The notes below the pieces were generated by a model that saw only the letters and a list, made by a program, of their open reading frames with translations, ran no database searches and was not told where the DNA came from. A stretch of 32,041 bases of DNA from Planctomycetota bacterium (GTDB lineage: Bacteria > Planctomycetota > Planctomycetia > Planctomycetales > Planctomycetaceae). The DNA lies in the NCBI GenBank assembly GCA_027618475.1, contig JAQCEJ010000062.1, forward strand, positions 1-32,041, given 5' to 3'. Position numbers and translations under genes: made by a program. This document shows positions 8,217 through 15,954 of this stretch, one piece after another (the stretch's first letter is position 1; every line of letters starts with the position of its first letter).

Positions 8217-9053
8217 CTACCAATACCGTTCGACGTGGATTTGTCCGCGTCGATTCTTCTTGTGCTCGACAAAGCCTTCAGCTTCGAGCGCGGGCACAAT
8301 GCTTTCGACCATGCTGGGATTACCGCAAACGAAGATGTCCGTGTCCTCCGGCCCTGGGTGAAAGCCCCACGCCGATTTCAACGGCTGGCTCATCCAAAGG
8401 TCTTGCACATACCCAATTCTTCCTTTCCACAGGCCTGCTTCATCCTCTAGCCGGCTGACCGTGGGGATGTAACTGAAGTTCGGGCACATTCCATCGAGCG
8501 TCATCAATTCGCTGCGGTAACCGAGATCCCACGAGTGCCTCGCTCCGTGCAGCACGGCGAAGTGCCGTTTTCCGCCGCACACCAATTGCGTCCGCAGCAT
8601 GCTCATGTATGGCGCGAGCCCGGTGCCGGTCGAGATCAGCACCACGTGCTTGTCGTCGGGCACCTCGTCGAGCGTGAAGAGTCCGTGCATCACCGTGTCC
8701 ACCCACAAACGATCGCCGCGCGAAAGCGCGAATAGTCGGGGAGTCAGTGCTCCCGACGACACCAGAGAGATATAAAACTCGAGGTACTCTCTGTCTACGG
8801 ACGACGAGGCGATCGAGTAGGCGCGCTTGATGAGCCGGTTCGGGCTCGGCGCAGAGTCTTCGCCGTCGCAGAGGGCGTAACGCGACGCGCTGCCCGGTAG
8901 GCCCAACACCGCGAATTGGCCCGGCGAGAACTCGCCGATTTCCCACTTGTCCGGAATCACATTGAGGATGATAAGCCCCGGCGAAACCTCGACTCGGTGC
9001 GCGACCGTGGCGTTTAAGGAGATGCTCGCGGAAACCGTATTCGCTTCGTACAT
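8217..9053 (-). CDS. Ferredoxin/flavodoxin--NADP+ reductase
   Basis: 278-aa flavoprotein of the bacterial FNR family, moving electrons between NADPH and ferredoxin or flavodoxin in the cytoplasm. The FAD-binding RAYS motif is at residues 77-80, the NADP-binding GTGLAPYMSM at 143-152, and CGNPSM in the C-terminal part. It ends in an aromatic residue (ERYW), the position that stacks on the flavin in this family. An extra loop between residues 53 and 73 (GSASRYALCDGEDSAPSPNR) precedes RAYS; this is seen in some bacterial relatives. The ATG at 9053 has AAGGA 6 bp upstream. It is the first gene of a run with the glucoamylase and phosphatase. A possible link is supply or use of reducing power when glycogen is mobilised, but that is inference. 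Confidence 0.9.
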   Translation of the reverse strand: MYEANTVSASISLNATVAHRVEVSPGLIILNVIPDKWEIGEFSPGQFAVLGLPGSASRYALCDGEDSAPSPNRLIKRAYSIASSSVDREYLEFYISLVSSGALTPRLFALSRGDRLWVDTVMHGLFTLDEVPDDKHVVLISTGTGLAPYMSMLRTQLVCGGKRHFAVLHGARHSWDLGYRSELMTLDGMCPNFSYIPTVSRLEDEAGLWKGRIGYVQDLWMSQPLKSAWGFHPGPEDTDIFVCGNPSMVESIVPALEAEGFVEHKKNRRGQIHVERYW

Positions 9054-9095
9054 AAATATCCTTCGACGATGAACCGTTTCTTGGTTTCTTTGTTA

Positions 9096-9175
9096 ACCCG
9101 CAAAAAAACTTGGGTCCATTCGTGAGTTTTTCTGCTTAAAATCAGCGTCGAAACCGCCAAGATTTTTCTGCGGGT
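9096..9175. repeat. Imperfect long inverted repeat between the MerA-like and FNR genes
   Basis: Positions 9096-9114 (acccgcaaaaaaacttggg) and 9157-9175 (ccaagatttttctgcgggt) are near-perfect reverse complements, with the outer ACCCGCA and inner CTTGG arms identical and a short A/T middle differing by one or two bases. They are separated by 42 bp. The sequence could form a long hairpin in RNA ahead of FNR, or be the trace of a small inverted-repeat element. No gene fits inside. Confidence 0.5.
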
Positions 9176-9188
9176 GCACTTTGTAATC

Positions 9189-9216
9189 TCGGCCGATCGG
9201 GCTCTCGATCGGCCGA
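9189..9216 (-). terminator. Perfect 11-bp hairpin downstream of the MerA-like gene
   Basis: TCGGCCGATCG and CGATCGGCCGA flank a 6-nt loop, a very stable GC-rich stem about 60 bp after the stop of the MerA-like gene. There is no U-tract after it on the minus strand (GATTACAAAG), so it is not a textbook intrinsic terminator. It may act as a pause, a 3'-end stabiliser, or be read with the inverted repeat next to it. Confidence 0.45.
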
Positions 9217-9274
9217 CTGCACTGGCATGTCCGAATTTTGCGGCGAAGAACCTCCGTGGCTGCGAGCACGGTCT

Positions 9275-10789
9275 TCACCGCGTCCATGCCAGCCATTTGT
9301 GAAACAGCGATTTGACGAATGGAGTCAGCTTCGTTCGATTGAATTGATCGCCCAGTTTGCGAATCGCCTCGGCTTGAGTGGGATAAGGGTGGATGGTGCT
9401 GCCGATCTTGCTCAAACCCAGACCGTGCGTCATCGCCAGTGTGATTTCGGAGATCAGGTCGCCCGCGTGGCGGGCGACGATCGTCGCTCCGACGATGTCG
9501 TCGGTTCCTTTCTTCACGTGAACTTTGACAAAGCCGCTGTCATCGCCATCCAAAATCGCACGATCTACGTCTTTGAACTCTTGCATGTACGTATCGACTT
9601 CGATTCCCTTTTCCTTGGCTTGGTTTTCGTACAGCCCCACATGGGCAATTTCCGGCGACGTGTAGGTACACCAGGGAATCACCAGCGACGATGACTTTTT
9701 ACGACCTTTGAACAGCGCGTTCTGTATCACGATCCTCGCCATGAAATCGGCCGCGTGCGTGAACTGAAATGGCGAACAAATGTCTCCCGCGGCGTAGATT
9801 CGAGGATTCGTCGTCTGCATGCGTTCGTTCACAGTGACTCCCTTCTTGTGGTATTCCACGCCCACGGCATTTAGATTCAGATCCTCGACATTCGGCGCTC
9901 GGCCGACCGACACCAAGAGCTGGTCGATCGGTTCGTTATACCCGGTGCCGTGCGATTCGACGGTAAGCCGGATTCCGTCATCGTTTTTGATCGCCAGATT
10001 CTTGCCGCAGCACAGCAGCTTGACGCCATCGCGATCCATCGCCTGCTGCACGATCTCAGCCGCATCGCGGTCTTCGCGCGGCAGGATGCCGTGTTCCGCT
10101 TCGACCACAAACACCTCGGAGCCGAATTGGGCGAACGTTTGAGCCATCTCGCAGCCGATCGGCCCGGCACCGATGACGCCGAGACGTCGAGGCAACTCGG
10201 TCAGCGAAAACAGCGTCTCGTTGGTCAGATAGTCGACAGAATCTAAACCGGGAATCGGCGGAGCGGTGGCTCGCGCACCAGTTGCGATCACGGCACGTTT
10301 GAACTGGAGCCGCGTGCCATCCACGTCGATGGTGCTGGAATCGACAAAACTCGCCTGCCCGAAATAGACATCAACCCCGAGGTCGCGAAACCGCTGTGCC
10401 GAATCATTCGGGCTGATACGGGCACGCAGTCGTCGCATCCGCTGCATGGCCGCGGTGAAGTTCACGTTCACATCGTCGGTCACTTCCACGCCAAACTCAC
10501 GTGCATGTCGCAAGGTTGCCGCCACACGGGCCGCGCTGATGATGCCCTTCGAAGGCACGCAGCCGACATTCAGGCAATCGCCCCCCATCAGGCTGCGTTC
10601 GATGAGTGCCACTTTGGCTCCGAGTCCCGCCGCTCCAGCGGCGGTCACCAGGCCGGCAGTGCCTGCTCCGATGACGACCAGGTTGTATCGTCCTTGCGGC
10701 GTCGGGTTGCTCCAGTTGGGTGGATGGACGTTCGCTTCAAGTTGCTCGTTGAATTCATCTTTCGGTAATAGCTGAAGAAGTTCCGACAT
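9275..10789 (-). CDS. MerA-like FAD-dependent pyridine nucleotide-disulfide oxidoreductase
   Basis: 504-aa flavoprotein of the class I disulfide oxidoreductase family (mercuric reductase / dihydrolipoamide dehydrogenase group). After a 30-residue leader come the FAD-binding GAGTAG (41-46), the redox-active GGDCLNVGCVPSK with Cys72 and Cys77, the NAD(P)-binding GVIGAGPIGCEMAQ, and the dimer-interface HPYPTQAEAIRK near the C-terminus. The NmerA heavy-metal domain and the C-terminal vicinal cysteine pair needed to receive Hg(II) in true MerA are both absent, so mercury reduction is not supported. It starts 36 bp after the TVP38/TMEM64 gene. In many bacteria these two are fused or adjacent, which points to a shared but poorly known membrane-associated redox role. 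ATG at 10789 with GGA upstream. Confidence 0.88.
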   Translation of the reverse strand: MSELLQLLPKDEFNEQLEANVHPPNWSNPTPQGRYNLVVIGAGTAGLVTAAGAAGLGAKVALIERSLMGGDCLNVGCVPSKGIISAARVAATLRHAREFGVEVTDDVNVNFTAAMQRMRRLRARISPNDSAQRFRDLGVDVYFGQASFVDSSTIDVDGTRLQFKRAVIATGARATAPPIPGLDSVDYLTNETLFSLTELPRRLGVIGAGPIGCEMAQTFAQFGSEVFVVEAEHGILPREDRDAAEIVQQAMDRDGVKLLCCGKNLAIKNDDGIRLTVESHGTGYNEPIDQLLVSVGRAPNVEDLNLNAVGVEYHKKGVTVNERMQTTNPRIYAAGDICSPFQFTHAADFMARIVIQNALFKGRKKSSSLVIPWCTYTSPEIAHVGLYENQAKEKGIEVDTYMQEFKDVDRAILDGDDSGFVKVHVKKGTDDIVGATIVARHAGDLISEITLAMTHGLGLSKIGSTIHPYPTQAEAIRKLGDQFNRTKLTPFVKSLFHKWLAWTR

Positions 10790-10825
10790 GGTTTTCCTAC
10801 TTGAGAGACGGTAATTCGATCGTAA

Positions 10826-11641
10826 TCACAGCGATTTCGTGGCTGCGTTATGTGATTTGGCGTTGTCGTCGCCCGTTCCCGGAACGGGTTGGTCCGGATT
10901 CGTGCGAGATATCAGTTTCATCGCCCCGCGCACCGCGTAAGGAAAGAGACCCAAGAGAACGAAGGCGACCAGAATCTGCGTCAACTGCCCCGGCGTGAAA
11001 ACAGCGTCTACTCCTTTCTCCGCGAGTCTTTGAAGACCGGGAACGCTGGAACCGGCATAAACATAAACGGCCGTGCCAGGCAGCATTCCTACTTGGCTCA
11101 CCCACCAAAAGGTTCTTGCCGGAATTGGCGTCAATCCCATCACCGCGTTGATGACGAAAAAGGGAACCGCGGGTATCAGCCGCAAACTGAACAGGTAGAA
11201 TGGCCCCTCTCGTTGCAACGCTCGATTGAAATTGTCGAGGCGGTCGCCGAATCGATGCTGAATCACGTCACGAAACAGAAAGCGGCTCAACAGGAACGCC
11301 AGCGTTGCCCCGGCAGTTGAGGAAAAGCTCACGACGATGACACCGCGAATGAGACCGAAGTACCAGCCGTAAGTTAGCGTCAAGACTGTAGCGCCAGGAA
11401 GCGATAGTCCCGTGACGACGACATAGAACAGGAATGCCACGCCGTAAACCAGCACGGGATATTGCTGCTGAAACTCCCGCAATCGCGATTCTTGACGTGC
11501 GAGATTTTGCAGACTCAGGTTGTCACCGAGTTGCCAGTATCCGATAGCCACCGCACATGCGGAGAGCACCATCACCAACAACTTCGTCCCCGAGACCCTG
11601 CCACGAGCCGGATTCGGTGCATCGCTTTGGTTTAACGTCAC
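10826..11641 (-). CDS. TVP38/TMEM64 family (VTT domain) membrane protein
   Basis: About 271-aa polytopic inner-membrane protein of the TVP38/TMEM64/DedA-related VTT family; eukaryotic relatives are lipid scramblases. One TM helix lies near residues 20-38, then a short helical linker rich in Q/E/R, then the VTT core beginning LFYVVVTGLSLPGATVLTLTYGWYFG and ending with GMLPGTAVYVYAGSS, a region holding the family glycine-rich re-entrant segment. A last TM helix (ILVAFVLLGLFPYAV) precedes a polar tail. Start is uncertain: GTG at 11641 has GAAGG 10 bp upstream; a TTG at 11695 would add 18 residues but has no visible ribosome site. It is 36 bp upstream of the MerA-like gene, a familiar partnership. 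Confidence 0.85.
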   Translation of the reverse strand: MTLNQSDAPNPARGRVSGTKLLVMVLSACAVAIGYWQLGDNLSLQNLARQESRLREFQQQYPVLVYGVAFLFYVVVTGLSLPGATVLTLTYGWYFGLIRGVIVVSFSSTAGATLAFLLSRFLFRDVIQHRFGDRLDNFNRALQREGPFYLFSLRLIPAVPFFVINAVMGLTPIPARTFWWVSQVGMLPGTAVYVYAGSSVPGLQRLAEKGVDAVFTPGQLTQILVAFVLLGLFPYAVRGAMKLISRTNPDQPVPGTGDDNAKSHNAATKSL

Positions 11642-11737
11642 TTTTTTTGCACCTTCACGAAACCTAACAGTTCGATTCTCTATTACGAAACGCAATGGGA
11701 CTTGACGACGGCCGCGGGAACCACATGGAAAATCGGT

Positions 11738-12058
11738 TCAATACCCCTGATTCCGACAGCATTGCCGAGCCAGATGGGCCAATCGCTGCAGCGTTTCCCG
11801 GTCGAGAAACTCGATATGCCGATCGAGATCGCTGCGGAACAGGGCCGAGAATTCCGCGGCATGGATGACTAGAATCAACTCCTCGCACGTCATATGATCG
11901 ATTCGGTGGACGTTCAATTCCGCGACGGAGAATTTGTCCCAGGCATCAATGCCATCGATCGATTCTCGTGGATCACAAACGGGTCCATAAAGACATTCTG
12001 CCGGTTTCCCGCCGCCCTCAGGCTGCAGGACATTGTTCAATTTCATCTGCTGATTCAT
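11738..12058 (-). CDS. Orphan 106-aa protein overlapping csrA copy 2
   Basis: Not recognised. A 106-aa soluble protein with no signal peptide or TM segment. The first 35 residues are low in secondary structure and hold CLYGPVCDP, a Cys-x5-Cys pair; the rest looks alpha-helical and acidic, and a CC pair sits near the C-terminus. The ATG at 12058 lies inside csrA, and the two genes overlap by 41 nt in different frames, so expression is likely coupled. The downstream gene (TVP38) begins 96 bp later. It might be a CsrA-associated partner or antagonist (as FliW is elsewhere), but it does not resemble FliW and this is only a suggestion from position. Confidence 0.6.
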   Translation of the reverse strand: MNQQMKLNNVLQPEGGGKPAECLYGPVCDPRESIDGIDAWDKFSVAELNVHRIDHMTCEELILVIHAAEFSALFRSDLDRHIEFLDRETLQRLAHLARQCCRNQGY

Positions 12059-12233
12059 GTCGGTCCTCTAGTTCTTCCTGGATGAGTTGCCGGAGTTCTC
12101 CGCGTTGAACGGATAGTTCCCGCGGTGCCTTGATCGCCAGGCGAATGCGGTTGCCGCGAATTTCCACGATCGTAATTTCGATCTGGCTACCGACGACGAT
12201 GCTTTCGCCGGGCTTTCGACTTAATACCAGCAT
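12018..12233 (-). CDS. csrA: CsrA post-transcriptional regulator, copy 2
   Basis: 71-aa CsrA-family RNA-binding protein. MLVLSRKPGESIVVG and NRIRLAIKAPRELSVQRGEL align along the whole family; Leu4, Arg6 and Arg44, important for RNA binding in enteric CsrA, are present. The tail is acidic (EELEDRHESADEIEQ). The ATG at 12233 has an unusually strong Shine-Dalgarno, AGGAGGAG, 4-5 bp upstream. It shares its 3' 41 nt with the next gene. Upstream, 78 bp away, is the BON-domain gene. It is quite different from copy 1 at 3.2-3.5 kb (for example PGESIVVGSQ against LGEQIMIGEN), so the paralogues probably have separate targets. Confidence 0.93.
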   Translation of the reverse strand: MLVLSRKPGESIVVGSQIEITIVEIRGNRIRLAIKAPRELSVQRGELRQLIQEELEDRHESADEIEQCPAA

Positions 12234-12311
12234 ATTACTCCTCCTGAGTGCTAATGACGGCGGGGATGATCAAGACGCGAATAAAAAAGTCGAACTAGGA
12301 TGAATCGACTG

Positions 12312-12614
12312 TCAGTCATAATGGATTCTCACCTCGACGGAATTGACAATGCAACGGATTGCCGGAACGCCGCGGACCGCCTCCTGCACCTGTTGCTTCT
12401 CGAAAAAAGAATGAACGCGGCCATGCAGCAACAGGATTCCGTCGTGCTCGCTGCACGAGACCGCTCGAAAGCCCCTCTGGTAAGGGCTGGTTCGGATGAG
12501 ATCCCGGGCTGCCCTGGCGATTTCGCCGTTGGTTGTCATACCCTGTTTTTCGATAATGTTACGCCAGGTGTTGGCCGTATCAAGTTCGTTCACCGATAGT
12601 GTCTGCTCCGTCAT
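12312..12614 (-). CDS. Small BON-domain protein
   Basis: About 100-aa protein with a single BON domain over residues 25-100 (EIARAARDLIRTSPYQRG, then ILLLHGRVHSFFEKQQVQEAVRGVPAI and IVNSVEVRI). The alternating helix-strand pattern and the glycine in the LHGRV turn match the fold, which usually binds phospholipid or attaches to envelopes. There is no signal peptide, unlike OsmY-type BON proteins, so a cytoplasmic regulatory role is possible. Start choice: ATG at 12614 has GGAG 9 bp upstream; ATG at 12620 is too close to it and a TTG at 12632 is less likely. It precedes csrA copy 2 by 78 bp. Confidence 0.72.
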   Translation of the reverse strand: MTEQTLSVNELDTANTWRNIIEKQGMTTNGEIARAARDLIRTSPYQRGFRAVSCSEHDGILLLHGRVHSFFEKQQVQEAVRGVPAIRCIVNSVEVRIHYD

Positions 12615-12754
12615 GTCCATCCGCTCCTTCAATTACCGGCAAAGATGCTCCGGTTACAGCTTTTAGCCTTTAACCCAAGCACTGCACATCGCGATCTTCC
12701 GAATATGTTCGGGCTTGTGTGACAGGCGGCAATTAACGGACATGCGTGATCATT

Positions 12755-12771
12755 AAGTGCCTCTGGCACTT
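12755..12771 (-). terminator. 7-bp hairpin after the GT-C-like gene
   Basis: AAGTGCC and GGCACTT around a 3-nt loop, 50 bp beyond the stop of the membrane glycosyltransferase. There is no U-run on either strand, so termination is a weak guess. Confidence 0.3.
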
Positions 12772-12820
12772 CACCATCCCGAGCAGCAGCCGTTCGCGTA
12801 TGCGATAACCTTAACCGTTA

Positions 12821-14524
12821 TCATACGGCATTTTGTGACGGCCCATCTGTACGATGGAGTACAGTTCTCGATTTCGCGGTGTCGATCAACAGCCAACCCA
12901 TCCAGATCGAATGTTCGATTGGAACGATCACGAAGTGGTAAAACGCTTCGCCGCGGTAGTTCGTCTGAAACAAGTACGTCTCCGGGAAGTGATACGCAAA
13001 ATAAAATCGCGTGTAATACAGAAACAATAGGCCTGAAACGGCCATCCAGGCGCGGCTCGTCGCGAAGGGAAGTAGCGGCATAGCCCAACACCAATACCAG
13101 GGATTGAGTGTGGGGGACAAAGCCCAGAACCAAGCGATGGTGAGGAATGCCGACGCCAGGAATCCCTCTGCAGAATCTCGAAACGTGGCATGTCGAATGA
13201 GCCCAGCGGCGACGAGCAGAAAAATCAGAAGGGTCACGACCCGTGCTATGAGAAATGTCATATCGTCGGGTGTGAGACTCCAACTTCTTGTGAGTGATCC
13301 AATAAATGCATTTCGCCATGCGCCCGGAATAACGACGAACCACGGTTGAGTACCCGTATCGGATCGACCGATGAACTCCCGATCCGGCCGAATGTTTTCG
13401 ACCACGAGCATAAACAGCAAATCGTTGATTTCCCAATTGCGAAGAAACTCCGCCAATCCGTTATCCGGCGGTCGTGTCGTGTCCGCCGTTGTCGACGACC
13501 CTGTCGAGAACATGGGGGCCATCGCGATCGCACTGACGATCACCGTCGCCGCCGCGAAAACCCCGGAGCATTTCCACGATCGATGCCGCACCACGACAAC
13601 CGTTATTAGCGGCAATAGAATGATCGGGAAGAGTTTCGCCGCGGTCCCCAGCCCTAAAAATACACCGGCAGAAATCGGCCAGTAACGGGCACACGGTTTT
13701 TCGAAACGTATGCCCCAAACGACACAGCAGATCGACGCCGTGCAGAGACAGACGGCGATTGTATCGAGATGCCCGCTGTTGGCGAACTCCTTCAAAATCA
13801 GAGGATTCCACGCATAGAGGAACCCCCAGCCGGGATGACGCCCCATCCATTTGAGCATCAGCAGCACCAGTCCGATGGTGGCTCCATCGAACAGAAGTAG
13901 AACGGCCTTCATGACACGCACGTGGTTCGTCACGCTCGCCGATTGCGGGGTGAGCAACGCCGCCATTGCAAATACAGCCTGACTGGCGGGAGGATACACG
14001 GTCGTCAATTCGCCGAAATGAATCCGTTTCAAAATTTCCGACAACGGAGGCGAGCTGTCCCGCAAATCGACAAGCCGCTGCAATGCAGCGGGCAGGGATA
14101 CATCTGCATTCGCCTTTAGAACTTGCTCCGGACTAAATCGAAAAGGATTGACGCCTTCCGCGACGACGGCCCCGTCCCACAGGTATCGATAAATATCGAT
14201 TTCCTGGATCGGTGTCGAAAACAACAGAATGCCACGAAATGTCGCTGCGCCGATCACAAGTGTAATGATAACCTGACGATGGTTATCGATTCTCAGAGCC
14301 GTCTTAAAACTCAGCAGATGAAGCATGAAGGCCACGGTCAGCAAACTGAGCATCCAGAGAATCGGCCGTTGGCCGAACGGCTCGTGGTAATCAAAACGTG
14401 GGCTGATGAAGGCCAATAAGGCATATAACATGCCTTGGGCGACAGAGGACAGAATGAGAATCGTCAAATGGGAAGGGTGCAAGATTTTATGACGAACAGG
14501 AAGTTGCCAATCTCCATGACCCAT
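12821..14524 (-). CDS. GT-C-like polytopic membrane glycosyltransferase
   Basis: 567-aa inner-membrane protein with about 11-13 hydrophobic segments, resembling GT-C enzymes of the GT87/mannosyltransferase group that use polyprenyl-phosphate sugars on the outer face of the membrane. The first extracellular loop carries IDIYRYLWDGAVVAEGVNPFRFSPEQV, with the acidic residues expected at a GT-C active site, and TVYPPASQAVF follows. Further loops contain GLGTAAKLFPIILLPL and ALSPTLNPWYWCW. Start: the ATG at 14524 overlaps the GT2 stop by one base (TAATG), a classic coupled junction; a GTG at 14539 would add five residues. The upstream GT2 could make the polyprenyl-phosphate sugar it uses. Acceptor is unknown. 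Confidence 0.78.
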   Translation of the reverse strand: MGHGDWQLPVRHKILHPSHLTILILSSVAQGMLYALLAFISPRFDYHEPFGQRPILWMLSLLTVAFMLHLLSFKTALRIDNHRQVIITLVIGAATFRGILLFSTPIQEIDIYRYLWDGAVVAEGVNPFRFSPEQVLKANADVSLPAALQRLVDLRDSSPPLSEILKRIHFGELTTVYPPASQAVFAMAALLTPQSASVTNHVRVMKAVLLLFDGATIGLVLLMLKWMGRHPGWGFLYAWNPLILKEFANSGHLDTIAVCLCTASICCVVWGIRFEKPCARYWPISAGVFLGLGTAAKLFPIILLPLITVVVVRHRSWKCSGVFAAATVIVSAIAMAPMFSTGSSTTADTTRPPDNGLAEFLRNWEINDLLFMLVVENIRPDREFIGRSDTGTQPWFVVIPGAWRNAFIGSLTRSWSLTPDDMTFLIARVVTLLIFLLVAAGLIRHATFRDSAEGFLASAFLTIAWFWALSPTLNPWYWCWAMPLLPFATSRAWMAVSGLLFLYYTRFYFAYHFPETYLFQTNYRGEAFYHFVIVPIEHSIWMGWLLIDTAKSRTVLHRTDGPSQNAV

Positions 14525-15309
14525 TATCTGGTTCGCCACGTTTGCAACCGATATCGAGCGATGGTGTAGAGAATCTTGTAGCCGGCCATAATCGTGCCGC
14601 GAATCGTCCCGCTGATTTTGCTCTGTCCGATTCTGCGGCGATAACTGACGGGAACCTCTTTAATCCTCAAGCCCGCCGTCGTGGCTTTGATTTGCATTTC
14701 GACCGTCCAGCCAAAATTGGTGTCGGACATTTCCAATTGTTTGAGAGCGTCGTAACGGATCGCTCGGAATGGACCAAGATCGGTGTAGTTTGCCTTCCAG
14801 AACCAACGCATCAGAAAACAAGCCAGTTTATTGCCATAGATACTCTGCGGCGGCATGGCTCCGGCATCGCGGTTTCCCAATAATCGCGACCCCAGCACGA
14901 AATCCGCCTCGTTTTTCAGGATAGGGTCGACCAACAGCGCGAGTTCGTCGGGGTGATCGCTGTAATCGCCGTCCAGAAAAACAATGATATCCGGCCGCGT
15001 TTCGCCATATCGAACCAATTGATCAATGTGTGCGAGTCCGGCTAGACACGCCGATCCATATCCGCGACGAGATTGAAATATGACGTCGGCGTGACCGCTG
15101 AGAGCGACGCTCGCTGTCGCATCCGTGGACCCATTATCGACAACCAGCACGCGACCGACATGCGGAAGATCGTTCAGCACATACGGCAACGACGACTGCT
15201 CGTTCCTCGCGGGGATGACAACCCACACGTGATCGTACGGGGGCACCGCCGCTGTCGGACCGGAAGCATCGGCGCGTAACGTTGATAAGACTCTCGTAGT
15301 GTTAATCAT
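14524..15309 (-). CDS. GT2 glycosyltransferase, dolichol-phosphate-mannose-synthase-like
   Basis: 261-aa GT-A-fold glycosyltransferase of family 2 lacking any strong TM segment. Motifs: VWVVIPARNEQSSL at the N-terminal nucleotide-binding strand, VVDNGSTDAT, the metal-binding FLDGDYSDHPDEL (DxD-like), and LGSRLLG. This resembles polyprenyl-phosphate sugar synthases and undecaprenyl-linked GT2s. ATG at 15309 with GGAG 7 bp upstream. It is directly coupled to the GT-C-like gene (1-nt overlap), which strongly suggests a donor-maker/donor-user pair. Some arsenosugar loci contain GT2 enzymes too; whether this belongs to that subgroup cannot be decided by eye. Confidence 0.85.
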   Translation of the reverse strand: MINTTRVLSTLRADASGPTAAVPPYDHVWVVIPARNEQSSLPYVLNDLPHVGRVLVVDNGSTDATASVALSGHADVIFQSRRGYGSACLAGLAHIDQLVRYGETRPDIIVFLDGDYSDHPDELALLVDPILKNEADFVLGSRLLGNRDAGAMPPQSIYGNKLACFLMRWFWKANYTDLGPFRAIRYDALKQLEMSDTNFGWTVEMQIKATTAGLRIKEVPVSYRRRIGQSKISGTIRGTIMAGYKILYTIARYRLQTWRTR

Positions 15310-15345
15310 GACGAAACTCCGCAGTGTGAAATGATGCCGTCGTCC

Positions 15346-15594
15346 TCATCGTGAGTCGGTATGAGAAACGGGAATTCTTGGCGGGGGCAATAAGGGACGA
15401 TCGGCTCCCGGAACGCCTATCATCCGTCCAAACACCCAGCCGACCGACTGACGTGATTCTCTGAAGTTGGGCATCTTGGCGGGGAGCGGTATCGTTTGGC
15501 GACGTCGGTTTCGCTCATGAATTTCGGCAATGCCCAAAATCGAAGCCGAGAAAAGAATTATTCCAAAAATTGTGAACTTATTTTTTCTAATCAT
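15346..15594 (-). CDS. Small membrane-anchored hypothetical protein
   Basis: Not recognised. 82 aa: a short basic N-terminus (MIRKNK), one hydrophobic helix at about residues 7-20, then a basic, proline-rich tail (ERNRRRQ, PLLPPPRIPV). The tail would face the periplasm or cytoplasm depending on topology; an uncleaved signal-anchor is plausible. The start at 15594 is set by GGAGG 7 bp upstream; a longer upstream frame exists but overlaps nothing useful and lacks a ribosome site. It sits 36 bp before the GT2 gene and 31 bp after the lipoprotein gene, so it is likely part of the same operon. Confidence 0.62.
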   Translation of the reverse strand: MIRKNKFTIFGIILFSASILGIAEIHERNRRRQTIPLPAKMPNFRESRQSVGWVFGRMIGVPGADRPLLPPPRIPVSHTDSR

Positions 15595-15625
15595 CCAGAT
15601 ACCTCCATCGTCTACGACATGATTG

Positions 15626-15871
15626 CTACCGTGAGCCAGAACCTTGTTCGTATGGGATCGATCGGCTTCCCGATCCCGAAGGAACTTCAAGCGTTGAGTC
15701 TGGAGAATTGGCGGGATTCATCGTTCCGGAGCCTTGATAGGACGAACCAGGTGCCGGCGTCGATGGCACAGGTGCCCGACAGTTTCCCGTCGGACATCTG
15801 CCGTATTGACAGCCTCCCAGCAACAATAGAAAACACAAACATCCCCATAGGGGCATCCATTTATTCTTCAC
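15626..15871 (-). CDS. Small lipoprotein
   Basis: About 81-aa predicted lipoprotein. From the GTG at 15871 the protein opens MKNKWMPLWGCLCFLLLLGGC: a basic n-region, hydrophobic core and LLGGC lipobox. AAAGGA sits 6 bp before that GTG, which explains the start better than the ATG five codons later. The mature part begins CQYGRCPTGNC, so it has three closely spaced cysteines, then a Pro/Ser/Gly-rich unstructured stretch. Function unknown. It lies between the DUF547 gene (83 bp gap) and the small membrane protein. Confidence 0.68.
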   Translation of the reverse strand: MKNKWMPLWGCLCFLLLLGGCQYGRCPTGNCRAPVPSTPAPGSSYQGSGTMNPANSPDSTLEVPSGSGSRSIPYEQGSGSR

Positions 15872-15954
15872 GACGATTCCTTTCGACTTTTTCGTGTAAG
15901 CGGTGACGGGCCATTCACAACAAATCACTGCGTCAACAGGAGACGCGATTGGCA

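Noticed and set aside
9288-9300. Further copy of the TGTGAAAC half of the shared 16-mer
   Set aside because: It lies inside the MerA-like coding sequence and lacks the GGGCACA half.
9275-10789. Annotation as mercuric reductase merA
   Set aside because: No NmerA domain and no C-terminal Cys pair, and no merR, merT or merP nearby.
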